Shown piece by piece: positions 24,339 to 32,184 of a stretch of 64,000 bases of DNA (positions are counted from its first letter, which is position 1; each line of letters opens with the position of its first letter). A program made the position numbers and the translations under genes. A model generated the notes under the pieces. It saw only the letters and a program-made list of their open reading frames with translations, was not told the origin of the DNA and made no database searches. The stretch is taken from positions 167,544 through 231,543 of the forward strand of contig DATATV010000068.1 of NCBI GenBank assembly GCA_036268615.1, read 5' to 3'. This DNA is from DATATV01 sp036268615 (GTDB taxonomy: Bacteria; Actinomycetota; Actinomycetes; Mycobacteriales; Pseudonocardiaceae).

Positions 24339-26492
24339 TCAGCAGTGGCCCGCGGCGATGAGCTTTGCCGCGTCGTCCGCCGAATTCGGCCCGCCCATCA
24401 GCTTGCCGCCGCCCAGCCGGATGCCGATCTCCTGCAACCGCTCGGACATCTGCACGGTGTCCACTCCGTTGGCGATCACCGGGATGACCAGTTCGTCGGC
24501 GACCTCGACCAGCTGCCGTAGGCCCTGCTCGAACGGCGAACCCGCGGGCGAACTGGTGAACGCCCGGGTCACCCGGGCCGAGATGGACACCCCGGCGATC
24601 GGCAGCGCGTACAGGTCGATCAGCCCGAAGTTGCCGTTGCCGTAACCGGTGATCACCGCACGCACGTCGATGTCGGTGAGGAAACCGAGGTTCTCCAACG
24701 GTTCACCGTGATCGTCGACGGCCACTGTGGACCGGATGCCCGCCCACAACCGCTGCACCGGCATCCCGGTCGACTCGATCACCGTGCGGATGATCTGGAT
24801 CAGGTCCTGGTCGCGGGCCATCCGCGGGGTCAGGCTCAGCCCGATCTCCGGCATCGCCTCGCCGAACTTGTCCCACCAGTCGCCCATCTGCCGGCCGACC
24901 TCGTCCAGCATCCACCGTCCCAAATGGACGCCGAAGCCGGTTTCCTCAGCCAGCCCGAGGAATTCGTCCGGACCGAGCAGGCCCAGCCTGGGGTGGTTCC
25001 AGCGCAGCACGGTGTGCAGGGCGGCCAGCGACCGGTCGACCAGCCGGCCGACCGGCTGGTAGGACAGCACGAACTCGTTGGTCTCCAGGCCACCGGAGAT
25101 CGCCGCGCCGAGCTTGAACCTGGTCCGGTCGCGCTCGTCCAGCTTCTCGTCGTAGAGCTCCCACTGGGCCTTGCCGTTGACCTTCGCCCGGTGCACGGTG
25201 ACCTCGGCCGTGCGGACCAGTTCCTCGGCGCTCACCCCGCCGGCCGGCCGCTCGACGATGCCGACACTCGCCGACACACCTACGCCGGTCTCACCGTCGT
25301 CGTAGACCGGCTCGGCCAGGTCGGCCAGCACGTTCTCGATCCGCTGGGTGACCGCGAAACCTCCGGTGGTCCCGGTGATCAGCACGGCGAAGCCGTCGCC
25401 GCCGACCCGAGCCACCGTCGCGTCGTCGTTCTTGAACTCCTCGGTCAGCGTGTGTGCGACCCGCCGCAGCACGTTGTCGCCGACCTGGTGGCCGACCCCG
25501 TCATTGATGATCTTGAAGCCGTCCAGGTCCAAGTAGCACAGCGCGATGTGCTGCTCCGGCTCGGAATTGCGCAGCACACTTTCCAGAGTGGAGATGAACC
25601 TGGTGCGGTTGGGCAGCCCGGTGAGCTGGTCGCGCAGCGAGTGGCTCAACTGCTCGCGCCGCAGCAGGTGCAGGTCGGAGATGTCCTCGACCATCGTCAC
25701 CGCGTGCGTCGGCTCGCCCGTCTCGGCCTTGACCAGCGAGATCGACAGCCGGGTCCAGACCGGTTCACCGTCCCGGTCGGAGAACCCCACGTCCTTGATG
25801 TACTGCCGGCGCTCACCGGCGACGACCGCGTCGAAGCCGGCCATCGCGATCTCCCGGTCCTCCTCGGCGATCAGCGCGCACAGCCGTTCCTTGACCAGTT
25901 CGGCGTCCGGCCGATGCAGGATCGTGCACAGCGCCGGGTTGACCAGTTCGATCTGGCCGGACAGGTCGGTGATCGCGATGCCGACCGCGATGGACTGGAA
26001 CACCGCACGGAACCGTGCCTCGCTGGCCATCCGGGCCCGCTCGGAGGCATCCCGGGCGCGGAACACGGCCTGCTTGATGAGTTCCTGCTCGTCGAACAGG
26101 CGGTCGCGCAGCGCGTCGACGTAGCCGGCGGCCAGTGCCGCGGTCAGCAGGTTGAGCCGATGCTGCCAGTGCTTGGTGCTGGGCAGTCCGGCGGCCGTGA
26201 GCAACTCGGTGCCCAGCACGCTCAATGCCTGGCCGAGCGCCTCGGAGCCGGTGAAGTTGTTCACCACCAACCGGCGGCCGGCGGCGGCGCCGGCCGAGGG
26301 GTCGAACGGCTCGGCCGTCAGCTGGGTGACCAGATCGGTGGCAAGTTCCCGCAGGGTGCGCTCGACATCATCGCGGGAAAACGGCATCTGACTGATGGCA
26401 ACGGCGTCAACCGCCCACCGGCCTGCCAGCGCGGTGAGCCCGCCTTCGGCGGTGCTGTTCGCCCGGGTGTGTGATGCCGACACGTCGGTCAC
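24339..26492 (-). CDS. PAS-GGDEF-EAL protein with degenerate active sites
   Basis: 717 aa. N-terminal helical region (to about 150), PAS (about 155-285: FRAVFQSIAVGIAITDLSG), GGDEF (about 295-455: LDLDGFKIINDGVGHQVGD) and EAL (about 465-715). The GGDEF signature is GGDGF, losing the catalytic acid. In the EAL domain the EAL triplet is HTV, the DDFGTG loop is ITGYGNG and AEGVE is ANGVD. Neither cyclase nor phosphodiesterase chemistry is expected; a nucleotide-binding or scaffold role is more likely. GTG 26492 start. Confidence 0.88.
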   Translation of the reverse strand: MTDVSASHTRANSTAEGGLTALAGRWAVDAVAISQMPFSRDDVERTLRELATDLVTQLTAEPFDPSAGAAAGRRLVVNNFTGSEALGQALSVLGTELLTAAGLPSTKHWQHRLNLLTAALAAGYVDALRDRLFDEQELIKQAVFRARDASERARMASEARFRAVFQSIAVGIAITDLSGQIELVNPALCTILHRPDAELVKERLCALIAEEDREIAMAGFDAVVAGERRQYIKDVGFSDRDGEPVWTRLSISLVKAETGEPTHAVTMVEDISDLHLLRREQLSHSLRDQLTGLPNRTRFISTLESVLRNSEPEQHIALCYLDLDGFKIINDGVGHQVGDNVLRRVAHTLTEEFKNDDATVARVGGDGFAVLITGTTGGFAVTQRIENVLADLAEPVYDDGETGVGVSASVGIVERPAGGVSAEELVRTAEVTVHRAKVNGKAQWELYDEKLDERDRTRFKLGAAISGGLETNEFVLSYQPVGRLVDRSLAALHTVLRWNHPRLGLLGPDEFLGLAEETGFGVHLGRWMLDEVGRQMGDWWDKFGEAMPEIGLSLTPRMARDQDLIQIIRTVIESTGMPVQRLWAGIRSTVAVDDHGEPLENLGFLTDIDVRAVITGYGNGNFGLIDLYALPIAGVSISARVTRAFTSSPAGSPFEQGLRQLVEVADELVIPVIANGVDTVQMSERLQEIGIRLGGGKLMGGPNSADDAAKLIAAGHC

Positions 26493-26804
26493 GGCCGGTC
26501 ACCACACCTGTTGTGCAGGCGGGTGGCCCCGTCCGTCGCCCGGCTCGGGCCGTACCGCACCACGGTCCCCTTCGAGATTGACTGGATGGCACAAGTCTAG
26601 AGATCGACCACCCACACGGATATCCGGCCGGGACATTTGACCACCAGCCCGTGCCAACATTACGCCGAACGAGTGACACTGATCGCAGGCTGTGTATCCG
26701 TGTGACGACGTCCACCGGGCGAATCGGGCGGGCTGTCCGGGTGAGCGATTACTCTTGTTCACTGAGTATCCGCAGGACCGGGCGGACGGACGACGGGAGC
26801 GGGC
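26493..26804. other. 312-bp divergent intergenic region
   Basis: No gene seen. A 9-bp inverted repeat (ACACGGATA at 26614-26622, TATCCGTGT at 26695-26703) spans 72 nt, and TATCCG recurs at 26766. It separates the leftward GGDEF/EAL gene from the rightward small gene and so holds both promoters. Confidence 0.5.
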
Positions 26805-27026
26805 GTGACCAAGCGACATTCGGCGGAGTACGTCGGCGGCCCACTCGACGGTCGCAGCGAGCCACTACCGGTGGCCAAGTCCGTGGTCGGCACCATCGTC
26901 ACCCACGTCTACCTGCACGGCGGCCCCAAGATCGAGACGCGCTACCGGCTCGGCCGCACCGAGGACGGCAAGTGGGTCTACAACGTGATTTCCGACGACG
27001 TGCTCGACGACGCCGTCGAGGGCTGA
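26805..27026 (+). CDS. small conserved hypothetical protein
   Basis: 73-aa protein, start MTKRHSAEYVGGPLDGRSE, then VVGTIVTHVYLHGGPKIETRYRLGR and GKWVYNVISDD. The sequence has clear codon bias of a real gene and the GGPLDG and Y-R-L elements of a small actinobacterial family of unknown function. GTG 26805 preceded by GGGAGCGG. Acidic C terminus, no membrane helix. Confidence 0.72.
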   Translation: MTKRHSAEYVGGPLDGRSEPLPVAKSVVGTIVTHVYLHGGPKIETRYRLGRTEDGKWVYNVISDDVLDDAVEG

Positions 27027-27272
27027 ATCAACGCCCCCTTCGACCGCTGCCGAATAGTGTCGTCCGGCTCGGCACGGAATGAATTCAGACTCGGTGTTTC
27101 GACGGGTTTTCCCAGCATGTCAAGGGTGTGTCGAGCCGAGCGAATTCCGGGCGGCAACTGTCAAGTGTGAACAAAATGGGCCTCACCAACCATAACTCCG
27201 CTCGTTGAACGGAAAGCAGCCTCATCTTGTGGTCAGGCTGCGGCACGCCACCGTCATCGGGAAGTGGGGTCC

Positions 27273-28595
27273 ATGGAAGAACAATCTCGCACTCGCCGCC
27301 GTTGGGGCGGCCCGACCGGTCGGCGCGGATTACGCCGGACCCTGCTCACCGCGACGGCCGGGGCGGTGGCCGTGCTCACCGCGCTGTCGATGGCCGCGGC
27401 CCCGGCCCAGGCGGCACCCCTGCCGGCCGGGACGAGCGGCCCGCTGGCCGGCCTGGTCAGCGACTTCAGCTGCGCCACCGTGACCGCCGCGAACTCCGCG
27501 CACTGCCTGGGCAAGATCCGGGTGGTCCGGGCGAGCAACGGCAAGCTGGCGCCGATGGTCACCTCGGGCCCGACCGGCTACGGCCCGCCGGACATCCAGT
27601 CGGCCTACAAACTGACCGGCATGTCGGCGACGGGCACGGTCGCGGTGGTGGACGCCTTCGATGATCCCAACCTGGAGGCCGACCTCGGCAAGTACCGCAG
27701 CCAGTACGGACTGCCGGCGTGCACCAGCGCCACCGGCTGCTTCACGAAGGAGAGCCAGACAGGTTCCACCACGGCGCTGCCGACCGCGGACGCGGGCTGG
27801 GGCGTTGAGGAGAGCCTGGACGTCGACATGATCTCGGCGACCTGCCCGACCTGTCACATCCTGATCGTGGAGGCGAACTCGGCCAACGACACCGACCTGG
27901 AAGCCGCGGAGGACACCGCGGCGACCGCGCCGGGCGTGGTGGCCGTGTCCAACAGCTACGGCGAGTCCGAGCCGAGCACGGCCGCGGCCGGCGACGCGCA
28001 CTACAACCACCCCGGCGTGGCCATCACGGTCAGCTCCGGTGACTCCGGCTACGGCGTGGAGTGGCCGGCGTCCTCGCCGTACGTGACCGCGGTGGGCGGG
28101 ACCTCGCTGAGCAAGGCGAGCAACACCAGGGGCTGGACCGAGACCGCCTGGTCGGATGCCGGTTCGGGGTGTTCGTCCTATGCCGCGAAGCCCTCGTGGC
28201 AGACCGACGCCGGCTGCGCCAGGCGCACGGTCGCGGACGTGTCCGCGGTGGCCGACCCGAACACCGGGCTGGCCGTCTACGACACGTACAACACCTGCGG
28301 CACGAGTTCGCTGTGCGACGTGCTGATCTCGCTGGGCCTGGTGGCCGGCGCGGACGGCTGGGTGCAGGTCGGTGGGACGAGCGCGTCCTCGCCGATCATC
28401 GCGAGCGTCTACGCGCTGGCCGGCAACACCGGATCGGTCAACTACGGTTCCTATCCCTACGGCCACACGTCCGCGCTCAACGACGTGACCTCCGGCTCCA
28501 ACGGCAGTTGTAGCGGCAGCTACCTGTGCACGGCCGGCGCGGGTTACGACGGTCCGACCGGACTGGGCACACCCAACGGCACCGGGGCGTTCTGA
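27273..28595 (+). CDS. secreted S53-family serine protease (second copy)
   Basis: 440 aa with a twin-basic signal peptide (RRGLRRTLLTATAGAVAVLTALS, cleavage near AAPAQA). The sedolisin residues are present: GVEESLDVD (about E179, D183), SSGDSGYG (about D257) and GGTSASSPIIAS (about S370). Four or more Cys pairs (CATVT, CPTCH, CSSY, CGTSSLC) suggest an extracellular disulfide-rich enzyme, unlike the copy at 10041. ATG 27273 is preferred to GTG 27264. It ends before a very strong hairpin. Confidence 0.86.
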   Translation: MEEQSRTRRRWGGPTGRRGLRRTLLTATAGAVAVLTALSMAAAPAQAAPLPAGTSGPLAGLVSDFSCATVTAANSAHCLGKIRVVRASNGKLAPMVTSGPTGYGPPDIQSAYKLTGMSATGTVAVVDAFDDPNLEADLGKYRSQYGLPACTSATGCFTKESQTGSTTALPTADAGWGVEESLDVDMISATCPTCHILIVEANSANDTDLEAAEDTAATAPGVVAVSNSYGESEPSTAAAGDAHYNHPGVAITVSSGDSGYGVEWPASSPYVTAVGGTSLSKASNTRGWTETAWSDAGSGCSSYAAKPSWQTDAGCARRTVADVSAVADPNTGLAVYDTYNTCGTSSLCDVLISLGLVAGADGWVQVGGTSASSPIIASVYALAGNTGSVNYGSYPYGHTSALNDVTSGSNGSCSGSYLCTAGAGYDGPTGLGTPNGTGAF

Positions 28596-28616
28596 CTCCT
28601 CCCCGACAGCTGTGAT

Positions 28617-28651
28617 CTTCGGCCGGTCTCGAACTTCGAGACCGGCCGAAG
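28617..28651 (+). terminator. 17-bp perfect hairpin terminator
   Basis: Arms 28617-28633 and 28635-28651 are perfect complements around a single central base, starting 21 nt after the protease stop. Inner arm reads GGCCGGTCTCGAA. No T run. Confidence 0.88.
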
Positions 28652-28720
28652 TGCTGTGCTGACGATAGAGTCCGATCGGGGAACAAAGACGAGACGCGAA
28701 TCGGATTGAGGCAGTAGGAC

Positions 28721-29704
28721 ATGGCGAAAATCGGCTTGGCAGCGGCGCTGGAGCAGTTCCCACCTCGGGAGATCGTGGACGTGTCGGCGATGGCCGAGGA
28801 CCACGGGTTCAGCGGTGTGATGGCCGCCGACCACTTCCAGCCGTGGGTGCCGCAGCAGGGCGAGGCCAGCTTCGTCTGGAACGTGCTGGGCGCCCTCGGT
28901 GAGCGCACGACGGGGGACATGGGGCCGGGCGTGACCTGCCCGTCGTTCCGTTTTCACCCGGCGCTGGTCGCGCAGGCGGCGGCGAGCCTGGAGTCGATGT
29001 ACCCGGGCCGGTCGTGGCTGGGGCTGGGTTCCGGTGAGGCGCTCAACGAGCACATCGTCGGCGGTTACTGGCCCGAGGCGCCGGAGCGGGTGAGCCGGCT
29101 GTTCGAGGCGGTCGAGCTGATCAACAAGCTGTTCACCGGCAAGGACGTCAAGCACGACGGCAAGTACTTCAAGATGCACAAGACCCGGCTGTGGACGGTG
29201 CCGGAGAAGCCCGCACCGATCTACATCGCCGCGGCCGGCCCGGTGACCTCCAAGCGCACCGGCGCACTCGCCGACGGCATCATCACGCCGGCGGCCGCGC
29301 TGTCCAAGATCGAGGGCATCCTGGCCAAGTTCGGTGAGGGCGCGCGGTCGGCCGGCAAGGACCCGGACACGATGCCGAAGCTGCTGCAGATGCACCTGTC
29401 CTGGGCGCCGACCGACGAGGAGGCGTGGACCAACGCGGTCGAGCAGTGGCCCAACGGCGGGATGAAGTTCCCGAAGGCGGACATCCGCTCGCCGTTCGAC
29501 TTCGCCGAGATGGCCAAGCTGGTGCGCCGTGAGGACTTCGAGGGCCGGATGGTCATCTCCGCCGACCCGGACAAGCACCGTGCGGAGATCCAGAAGTTCA
29601 TCGACGCGGGCTTCAGCTCGGTCTACGTCCACAACGTGGGCCGCAACCAGGAGGAGTTCGTCAAGGTCTTCGGCAAAGAGGTCCTGCCCAAGCTGACCCA
29701 CTGA
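28721..29704 (+). CDS. F420-dependent LLM-class oxidoreductase (FGD-like)
   Basis: 327-aa TIM-barrel flavin/F420 enzyme of the family containing F420-dependent glucose-6-phosphate dehydrogenase. Visible: MAADHFQPWVPQQGEASFVW, GPGVTCPSFRFHPALVAQAA and GLGSGEALNEHI, matching the F420-binding loops. The specific FGD phosphate pocket cannot be confirmed, so the substrate stays open. ATG 28721 with GAGGCAG upstream. Monocistronic between the terminator and the toxin-antitoxin pair. Confidence 0.88.
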   Translation: MAKIGLAAALEQFPPREIVDVSAMAEDHGFSGVMAADHFQPWVPQQGEASFVWNVLGALGERTTGDMGPGVTCPSFRFHPALVAQAAASLESMYPGRSWLGLGSGEALNEHIVGGYWPEAPERVSRLFEAVELINKLFTGKDVKHDGKYFKMHKTRLWTVPEKPAPIYIAAAGPVTSKRTGALADGIITPAAALSKIEGILAKFGEGARSAGKDPDTMPKLLQMHLSWAPTDEEAWTNAVEQWPNGGMKFPKADIRSPFDFAEMAKLVRREDFEGRMVISADPDKHRAEIQKFIDAGFSSVYVHNVGRNQEEFVKVFGKEVLPKLTH

Positions 29705-29722
29705 CCAGGTCCTGCCTACACG

Positions 29723-29751
29723 TTGATGTAACTACATAAGGTAGGTACATT
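29723..29751 (+). promoter_or_regulatory. promoter and operator of vapBC-like pair
   Basis: TTGATG (29723-29728) and TACATT (29746-29751) form -35/-10 with 17-nt spacing; start of transcription would fall at about 29758, next to the antitoxin ATG, so the message looks leaderless. The palindrome ATGTAACTACAT (29726-29737) and a further TACAT overlap the promoter, as expected for antitoxin autoregulation. Confidence 0.55.
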
Positions 29752-29758
29752 GAGGTGT

Positions 29759-30040
29759 ATGGAAACCATCGGTCTGCGGGAACTCAACCAGAACCCGTCC
29801 AAGGCTGTTGCGCGGGTTCGTGCCGGCGCCTCGATCCTCGTCACCGATCGGGGCAAGCCAGTATTGCGGATGGTTCCCGAGGTGGAACATCCCAGCACGC
29901 TGCAGGAAATGATCGACTCGGGCGAAGTGAGTCCGCCGGTCGAAACAGGCATGCCGGATGTCCTGCTCGATCTTGTCCCCGAAATTGACAGCCTGGCTGA
30001 GCTTCTGGTTGCCGATCGGGACAAGGAGCGCAACAGGTGA
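29759..30040 (+). CDS. Phd/YefM-type antitoxin
   Basis: 93 aa. The N-terminal Phd fold is clear: METIGLRELNQNPSKAVARVRAG, then SILVTDRGKPVLRMVPE, the DNA-binding and dimer part; the C-terminal tail is acidic and would neutralise the toxin. ATG 29759 is chosen over TTG 29750 because of the leaderless promoter. Its stop overlaps the toxin start (GTGA). Confidence 0.9.
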   Translation: METIGLRELNQNPSKAVARVRAGASILVTDRGKPVLRMVPEVEHPSTLQEMIDSGEVSPPVETGMPDVLLDLVPEIDSLAELLVADRDKERNR

Positions 30041-30441
30041 TCTACCTCGGCACCTGCGCGCTACTCAAGTTCATCAAGTCGGAGAAGGAGACCGAGGCGC
30101 TGCGCAAATGGCGTGCCGACCTACCCGGTGACACGGAACTGATCACCAGCGAACTGGCGCGTCTGGAGATCACCCGCACCCTGCTCCGGGCTGGTGTCGA
30201 TCACAAGCTTGCGCCCTATTTCGTGGGCCAGGCCCTGCGTGGGATCTACCTTGTTGACCTCACCAGCACGGTGTTGGCTCGGGCGATGGCCTACCGGACG
30301 ACCAGGTTGGGTCCGCTCGACGCTGTTCACCTGGCCAGCGCGGACCCGTTCCGGGCCGAGCTGACCGAGCTCGTCACCTACGACCAGGAACTCGCAGTCG
30401 CGGCCGACGAACTGGGATTCCCGGTGAGTAGCCCGGAGTAG
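30037..30441 (+). CDS. PIN-domain toxin (VapC-like) with altered active site
   Basis: 134 aa. PIN fold with acids at SELARLEITR, GPLDAVHLASA and VTYDQELAVAA. The first active-site Asp of VapC (LDTSALLK) is Gly here: the start reads MIYLGTCALLKF, a one-base GAC to GGC change, with Ser also replaced by Cys. Three of four acids remain. Metal binding and RNase activity are therefore likely weakened or lost. GTG 30037, coupled to the antitoxin. Confidence 0.88.
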   Translation: MIYLGTCALLKFIKSEKETEALRKWRADLPGDTELITSELARLEITRTLLRAGVDHKLAPYFVGQALRGIYLVDLTSTVLARAMAYRTTRLGPLDAVHLASADPFRAELTELVTYDQELAVAADELGFPVSSPE

Positions 30442-30456
30442 CGCACGTTTCGACCG

Positions 30457-30493
30457 GAGTGGCGGTGCCCGGCAACCCCGGACACAGCCACTC
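30457..30493. terminator. bidirectional GAGTGGC-type hairpin
   Basis: GAGTGGC (30457-30463) pairs with GCCACTC (30487-30493); an inner GCCCGG/CCGG helix extends it with one mismatch. It lies between the convergent toxin and HTH_42 genes and touches the latter's stop. Confidence 0.65.
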
Positions 30494-31697
30494 ACCCGTG
30501 CCGGCCCCCCAACGTGATCGGGTTCAGAAACACCTTCCCGGCCGTGTCCAGATTCGCCGGCGCACTCACCCGGTCGATCCGCAGGTTGCTGGCGTCCAGG
30601 GCGGTGGCGATCCGCCCGGCGGCCGCGTCGACCTGGCCCCAGCGGGCCTTGTCCAGCCGTCGGAACGGCGCGACCCGCACCGTCACCGGACCACCGCGAC
30701 CGTCGTCGTCGAGCTCCCACAGCCCGGCGGCCTCGCCGTCCACCAGCAGCATCGAGGTCGCGTTGCCGACCTTGTCGAACACCCGGTGGTGCTCGACCGG
30801 CCCGGCGATCCGCGCCCGGTCCGCGTAGCCCATCGAGTACGTGTCCCACACCGGCAACAACCGGACCCCGGGCTCCATCTCGGCGCCGGACAACGCGGAA
30901 AGCTCGGCACCGAGCACCCACGCCTGCTGCCCACCGATCCGGACCGGTGCCAGCTCCGCTTCCAGCGCGGCCAGCGCCGCCGTCGTGTCCCGCACCGTCC
31001 AGCCCGCCCACCACTTCAGGTCGGCAGCGGTGGCCGGCCCGAACGCCCGCAGGTAGTACCGGGCCAGCTCGACCCGCGCCCGCTCCGGCTCCGGCAGCTC
31101 CAGCGGCTGCGCCACCCAGTCGGCCCACCGGGCGTAGCCGAAACCGTCGCTGCGCCACGACCCGCGCGGCCGGGTCCGCACCAACCGGAGCTGCCGGGCC
31201 ATCAGCGCGACCGTGTACGGCAGGTGCCCCGGATCGCGCAGGGTGTCCTTGCCCAGGCGTTCGCGCAGCTCGGCCACGGTGGCCGGCGGGGTGTCGGCGA
31301 GCGCGGCCTCGATCCGGTCGGACAGCTCGGCAAGCTCCGCCGTGGACATCCCGCTGACCCGCAGGATGCGCGCGACCGCCTTGTCCCCGGGCGCGGTGGC
31401 CGCGGTGAGCGTGCCGACCCGGTCCACCGCGACCACGTAGACCATCTCGTGCATGCACCGCACCCGCACCAGGCTGCGCCGCTCGTACAACTCGGCGTCC
31501 AGGTCGCCGATCCGGAACGCCGGAATCCGCGCGCTCAGCGACAGATACGGCGTGGGCGCCGACCCGTACACCCCGGCGGTCCGCTCGACCGCGGCGAGCA
31601 CGCTGGGCAGTCCCGCCCCGGTCAGTCCCTGCTTGGCCAGTGCGTGCGCCCGGACGGCGGCGAGGTCGATCTCCGGTCCGGTCAACGGTTTCGGCAC
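30492..31697 (-). CDS. HTH_42 winged-helix protein (AlkZ/YcaQ-related family)
   Basis: 401 aa. Three winged-helix modules can be inferred; recognisable parts are ELRERLGKDTLRDPGHLPYTVALMARQLRLV, YYLRAFGPATAADLKWWAGW and the C-terminal FRRLDKARWGQVDAAAGRIA. The family includes DNA glycosylases acting on alkylated or crosslinked DNA (YcaQ, AlkZ), but many actinobacterial members are uncharacterised. GTG 31697 lies 23 nt after the DUF3224 stop, suggesting an operon with that gene. Confidence 0.82.
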   Translation of the reverse strand: MPKPLTGPEIDLAAVRAHALAKQGLTGAGLPSVLAAVERTAGVYGSAPTPYLSLSARIPAFRIGDLDAELYERRSLVRVRCMHEMVYVVAVDRVGTLTAATAPGDKAVARILRVSGMSTAELAELSDRIEAALADTPPATVAELRERLGKDTLRDPGHLPYTVALMARQLRLVRTRPRGSWRSDGFGYARWADWVAQPLELPEPERARVELARYYLRAFGPATAADLKWWAGWTVRDTTAALAALEAELAPVRIGGQQAWVLGAELSALSGAEMEPGVRLLPVWDTYSMGYADRARIAGPVEHHRVFDKVGNATSMLLVDGEAAGLWELDDDGRGGPVTVRVAPFRRLDKARWGQVDAAAGRIATALDASNLRIDRVSAPANLDTAGKVFLNPITLGGRHG

Positions 31698-31720
31698 GGT
31701 CGGTCGCTCCAGCGGTGGGC

Positions 31721-32122
31721 TCAGTCGATCGAGTAGTCGAGCGTCAGGACGGCTTTCTGGCTCTCCCCGCCGTTCCACTTGTAGCCGCCGGTGCCGCGCA
31801 GGCCCTTGAGCTCGTCGGTGCCCGAGTCGGGCACGACGGTCGCGGTGGCCACCAGCCCGCCCTCCGCGGTGGAACCCAGGTATTGCAGCACGAAACTGCC
31901 GTTGCGGCCGTCCACCGTGCCGGTCACGCTCTCGTAGCCGATGAAGTCGCAGTGCGCACCGTTGTAGGTGAGCAGGTAGGCGACGTCACCGGAGCCGGTG
32001 ACCGCGCCGCTGAACGTGCCCTTCGCGGTGACCTGGGTGATCTTCCGGTCGACCGTGCGCTCCACATAGGTGGTTTCTTTCCAGTCCAGCGTCTCGTACT
32101 CGCTGGTGATCTGCTTCGTCAT
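31721..32122 (-). CDS. DUF3224 domain protein
   Basis: 133-aa protein made of a single beta-barrel-like DUF3224 domain: VTAKGTFSGAVTGSGDVAYLLTY, FIGYESVTGTVDGRNGSFVLQ, GLRGTGGYKWNG. Function unknown in the family, which resembles allene-oxide-cyclase-like barrels. It is divergent from the WYL regulator, which probably controls it through the inverted repeat at 32147. Confidence 0.9.
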   Translation of the reverse strand: MTKQITSEYETLDWKETTYVERTVDRKITQVTAKGTFSGAVTGSGDVAYLLTYNGAHCDFIGYESVTGTVDGRNGSFVLQYLGSTAEGGLVATATVVPDSGTDELKGLRGTGGYKWNGGESQKAVLTLDYSID

Positions 32123-32146
32123 GGCGCCCAGCCTGCCACGGCATAC

Positions 32147-32163
32147 CTGACATCTCTTGTCAG
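32147..32163. promoter_or_regulatory. operator between DUF3224 and WYL genes
   Basis: CTGACATCTCTTGTCAG has perfect 6-bp arms and a 5-nt spacer, in the 62-nt region between two divergent starts. A likely site for the WYL regulator. Confidence 0.6.
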
Positions 32164-32184
32164 CTTTGCGCGCACAATGTGGGT

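Noticed and set aside
30121..31458. Leftward open frame across the toxin and HTH_42 genes
   Set aside because: Overlaps two recognised genes in another frame and has no motif.
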